From an uncultured Clostridia bacterium (GTDB taxonomy: Bacteria; Bacillota; Clostridia; Oscillospirales; Acutalibacteraceae): 9,033 bases of DNA. This document shows, piece by piece, positions 6,568 to 9,033 of the stretch. The first letter of the stretch is position 1. Every line of letters begins with the position of its first letter. The stretch is taken from contig CALDHV010000204.1 in NCBI GenBank assembly GCA_937902305.1, forward strand, positions 1-9,033, in the 5' to 3' direction. A model generated the notes under the pieces. That model was not told the origin of the DNA. It was given only the letters and a program-made list of their open reading frames with translations, and did no database searches. A program made the position numbers and the translations under genes.

Positions 6568-8931
6568 TCACCGGGCATTCTTGCGAGCAAAGGCATCGTA
6601 GCGCCGTGCCGCCGCAGAGGACACCGGCAACAGCAGCCGGCGTTCCATAAGATACCGCAACGGCTTCATCTGCCGCCGCAGTTCCTTTTCAAGAGAGTCG
6701 TGCACCTGTCGAATGGCTATCACCTGCCGATCATTCGGCAGGATGTTACCGTAGTGCATTTCCATGACCGGGCGTATCGCGGCGCGCATTGCCCCGGTGC
6801 GTTCCTTGCCGAGCGGCGGCTCCAGACGGGAGATCCACTCGTCCGCCGTCTCATCCGGGAACAGCCCGAAGCCGAGACAGGCGATCTGCCGCAGAATATC
6901 CTGATAGTAGAACTCCAGCCGTCCGGCGGGAGCGCGATATTTCTGCCGCACGCGGTCATAGTGATATTCCGCCGGTGCCAGCAGGATACGCAGGACGATC
7001 AGCACGATGACCAGCACCAGCAGGGCGATCAGCACGATCAGCAGGATACGCCACAACGCGTTCGGGTCTTTGACCTCGTGCTCCTCGTCCTTTTGCGGCG
7101 GGATCGGCTCCTCCTGCTCGGTCTGCTCCTTTTCCGGCACCTCGGCGGCACTGCCCTGGTGGATGACCGGGGTCGGGTCAAAAGCGACCCAACCGACATT
7201 GCGGAAATAACATTCCACCCATGCATACGGGTGAGCGCTGTTGATAACGAACGCGCCGGTATCGGCATCCAGCACAGTCCGGTAGCCCGCCGCCAGTCGG
7301 GACGGGATGCCAAGCGAACGCGCCATCGTCGCCATCGTCGTCGCGTAATAGACACAGTAGCCGGTCTTGGTTTCCAGCAGGTTGTCCACCACGGTTTCCT
7401 CCAGCGGCAGATGTCCCGGTTTTTCACTGTATTTATACCCGTTGGCGCGGGAAAAATACTTTGCCAGCAGATAGGCACGCTGGATCGGTGCGGCATAGCC
7501 GCCCGCCACCTTCTCCGCAAGCTCGCGCGCCTCCTGCGGATAATCGTCCGGAAGTTGCAGATATTCCTCCATCCCGCCGTCGAAATACGGGTCATCCCCG
7601 CGTGTCGCCAGCAGTTGGTACAGCGCAAAATCGTCGCCGACGGCACCGTTTTGGAACACATACTGCTGGGTATCCAGCGTATAGGAGAAGCCGGCGGGAT
7701 AGCCGTAGAAGGACAGCACCTCACCGTTGGCATTAAAGAGCGGCGGATTGAGCGTTTCGATGCTTTCGGTCAGCGAAACGGTCTGCCCGAGCGTTGGCAG
7801 GAGCGCCCGCTCCTCGGTCAGCGTGACCGTCACCTTTTTGGCGATGCCGCCGTCTCGCAGGATCTTGCTCCAATCGGGGTCGTCCAGTGCGTTGGAGGCA
7901 AGAAAGGCGGTCTGCTTTTTCTTCCACGGGCCGTTGACGCGGTAAGCCGGCTCAAAGCGGTTTTGCCACAGCTCGCCCGAATAGTAGCTGTAGCTCGTCA
8001 CCTTATACAGCCGGGAGGTGTCGTCGTCGGTCGTGGCAAGCACCGTGGATGGTTGATTGGCAAGAGTGCCGCCGATGCGGTTTTGATACGGCTGTAAGCC
8101 GAGCTCTGCCAGCGAGCAGGAATCGGCACGCCGCTGATCACTGGTAAAGAGATGAATGGCGGACTGGATGTCGGCGGTCAATTCCGTACAGCCACGGGTG
8201 CGCCAGTCGGCGGTATCCGACGGCAACATAAAGAACAGTCCCGCCGCCGCCGCCGCGCAAACGATGCCCGCCAGCGTCGGCACACTGCCGCGCGCCCCCA
8301 TCGGGCGGAACTTCTCCTGCCCGGAAAAGAGGAAGCGCCCGCTATACTGATCCCGCGCCACCAGCGGCAGGCACCCCGCCATATAAACGGCGGTGGCGGC
8401 GGCGCTGTTGTCGGTCTCACCAAATGCCAGCACCGCCAAGGAGATCGCGGCGCAGACGAGGATCGGCGGCAACGCCCCGCGAGATACCCGTACCACGAAA
8501 AACATCAGACAGCTGATGCCGATATTCAGCAAAATATGCACGATCAGCATATTGGTGTCGTTAAAGAGTGCCGAATCCTCCGGCAGATCGTTCATCCACC
8601 AGGCGAAGAAATCTCCGGCACCCGTTAAAAACTCCCCGACCGGCACGCGGAACAACACCAGTAACAGCAGTCCGCACAGCACCAGTTGGATCGTTGTGAT
8701 GAGCATAATGAACCAGCGGCGGGAAAACAGTGCCAGAATGACAACGGTCGCCAGCGTTTGGTACAGAATGGAAAAGACCGATACGGGACAGGGAAGCTGG
8801 GCATTCTGCAATAACGCCGTGCCGATGGCAAGCAACCAACAGCATACCGTCTCCCAGAAAAACTCGATAAAGCTTTCCCGTTCGCGGGCGGCGGACGCAT
8901 GGATGACGGCATTCTTTTTCTGTAAGCTCAT
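6568..8931 (-). CDS. Membrane-bound transglutaminase-like protein with DUF4129-type C-terminal region
   Basis: This 787-residue protein has an N-terminal membrane region of about six helices (25-235), an extracytoplasmic region (about 240-620) containing a transglutaminase-like core, one transmembrane helix (about 627-652) and a cytoplasmic tail (655-787) resembling DUF4129. The core has a predicted cysteine-histidine-aspartate triad: Cys526 in TKTGYCVYYATTMA, His567 in NSAHPYAWVECYF and Asp585 in VAFDPTP. This layout is that of TgpA-like proteins, which typically sit with MoxR ATPase and DUF58 genes. The substrate is unknown; protein crosslinking or proteolysis at the envelope are both possible. 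An acidic Glu/Gln/Pro linker (596-623) joins the core to the last helix. Its ATG overlaps the stop of the preceding gene (ATGA). The Shine-Dalgarno site is weak, so translational coupling probably drives initiation. Confidence 0.92.
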   Translation of the reverse strand: MSLQKKNAVIHASAARERESFIEFFWETVCCWLLAIGTALLQNAQLPCPVSVFSILYQTLATVVILALFSRRWFIMLITTIQLVLCGLLLLVLFRVPVGEFLTGAGDFFAWWMNDLPEDSALFNDTNMLIVHILLNIGISCLMFFVVRVSRGALPPILVCAAISLAVLAFGETDNSAAATAVYMAGCLPLVARDQYSGRFLFSGQEKFRPMGARGSVPTLAGIVCAAAAAGLFFMLPSDTADWRTRGCTELTADIQSAIHLFTSDQRRADSCSLAELGLQPYQNRIGGTLANQPSTVLATTDDDTSRLYKVTSYSYYSGELWQNRFEPAYRVNGPWKKKQTAFLASNALDDPDWSKILRDGGIAKKVTVTLTEERALLPTLGQTVSLTESIETLNPPLFNANGEVLSFYGYPAGFSYTLDTQQYVFQNGAVGDDFALYQLLATRGDDPYFDGGMEEYLQLPDDYPQEARELAEKVAGGYAAPIQRAYLLAKYFSRANGYKYSEKPGHLPLEETVVDNLLETKTGYCVYYATTMATMARSLGIPSRLAAGYRTVLDADTGAFVINSAHPYAWVECYFRNVGWVAFDPTPVIHQGSAAEVPEKEQTEQEEPIPPQKDEEHEVKDPNALWRILLIVLIALLVLVIVLIVLRILLAPAEYHYDRVRQKYRAPAGRLEFYYQDILRQIACLGFGLFPDETADEWISRLEPPLGKERTGAMRAAIRPVMEMHYGNILPNDRQVIAIRQVHDSLEKELRRQMKPLRYLMERRLLLPVSSAAARRYDAFARKNAR

Positions 8932-9033
8932 AGCGCCGCCCCCACTTTCTCCGGGATCTCCGCAGTCGCGCAGATCGGCACGGGGGGGATTGCGGCATTG
9001 CGCACGGCATCCTGCGCCGTCAGCGACAACAGC
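8928..9033 (-). CDS. C-terminal 34 codons of an upstream gene, possibly DUF58 protein
   Basis: A frame open from the window edge (first full codon at 9032) ends at TGA 8928-8930. The stop overlaps the transglutaminase ATG as ATGA. The visible tail is LLSLTAQDAVRNAAIPPVPI, then CATAEIPEKVGAAL. The sequence alone is not diagnostic. The overlap shows an operon partner, and genes placed here in transglutaminase/DUF4129 operons are commonly DUF58 proteins, so that identity is by context only. The frame of the transglutaminase itself also stays open to the edge, but no better start is seen there. Confidence 0.6.
   Translation of the reverse strand, partial: LLSLTAQDAVRNAAIPPVPICATAEIPEKVGAAL

Noticed and set aside
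6700..8097. A 465-codon plus-strand open frame opposite the transglutaminase gene
   Set aside because: It is antisense to a well-supported catalytic domain and has low-complexity His/Asp/Gln composition and no start signal.

Overview
The window looks like two unrelated pieces of bacterial DNA joined end to end. Bases 1 to about 2420 read as a Bacteroidales polysaccharide-utilisation operon: a SusD C-terminus, an exported GH2 beta-glucuronidase-like enzyme and the start of uronate isomerase. Sampled lines here are in the 40s percent GC, and there are no strong Shine-Dalgarno sites. From about 2533 to 9033 the DNA is much richer in GC (sampled lines in the mid-60s percent). It carries Clostridia-type genes with Gram-positive promoters and ribosome binding sites, most like a gut Oscillospiraceae/Ruminococcaceae organism. 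Every real gene found lies on the minus strand, so the window reads from right to left.

Right piece, in transcription order: the C-terminal end of an unidentified protein (possibly DUF58) overlaps by ATGA the start of a 787-residue membrane transglutaminase with a DUF4129-like tail. A 983-residue YfhO-family membrane protein follows 42 bp later and ends at a strong intrinsic terminator. Next comes nrdG, the radical-SAM activase of anaerobic ribonucleotide reductase, with its own promoter. After nrdG there is a textbook promoter (TTGACA-18-TATACT) carrying a perfect NrdR box and a second, weaker one. It drives a gene that begins exactly like nrdD (ATP-cone) but meets a stop after 43 codons, where the right-hand DNA ends.

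Left piece, in transcription order: the last 80 or so codons of a SusD/RagB lipoprotein; an 87-bp spacer with a perfect 12-bp hairpin; a complete GH2 enzyme with signal peptide, both catalytic glutamates and the N-x-K motif of beta-glucuronidases; and, after 49 bp, the first 80 codons of uxaC, cut by the window edge. Together these would bind a glucuronic-acid-containing glycan, release glucuronic acid and isomerise it to fructuronate.

Between the pieces, about 2421 to 2530 is an orphan segment that matches neither susD nor nrdD. Both genes are broken exactly there. The simplest explanation is a chimeric assembly or clone, not a new system, although a real recombination event cannot be excluded from sequence alone. 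No stretch over 300 bases lacks a gene, and no tRNA, rRNA, CRISPR array, insertion sequence or attachment site was seen.
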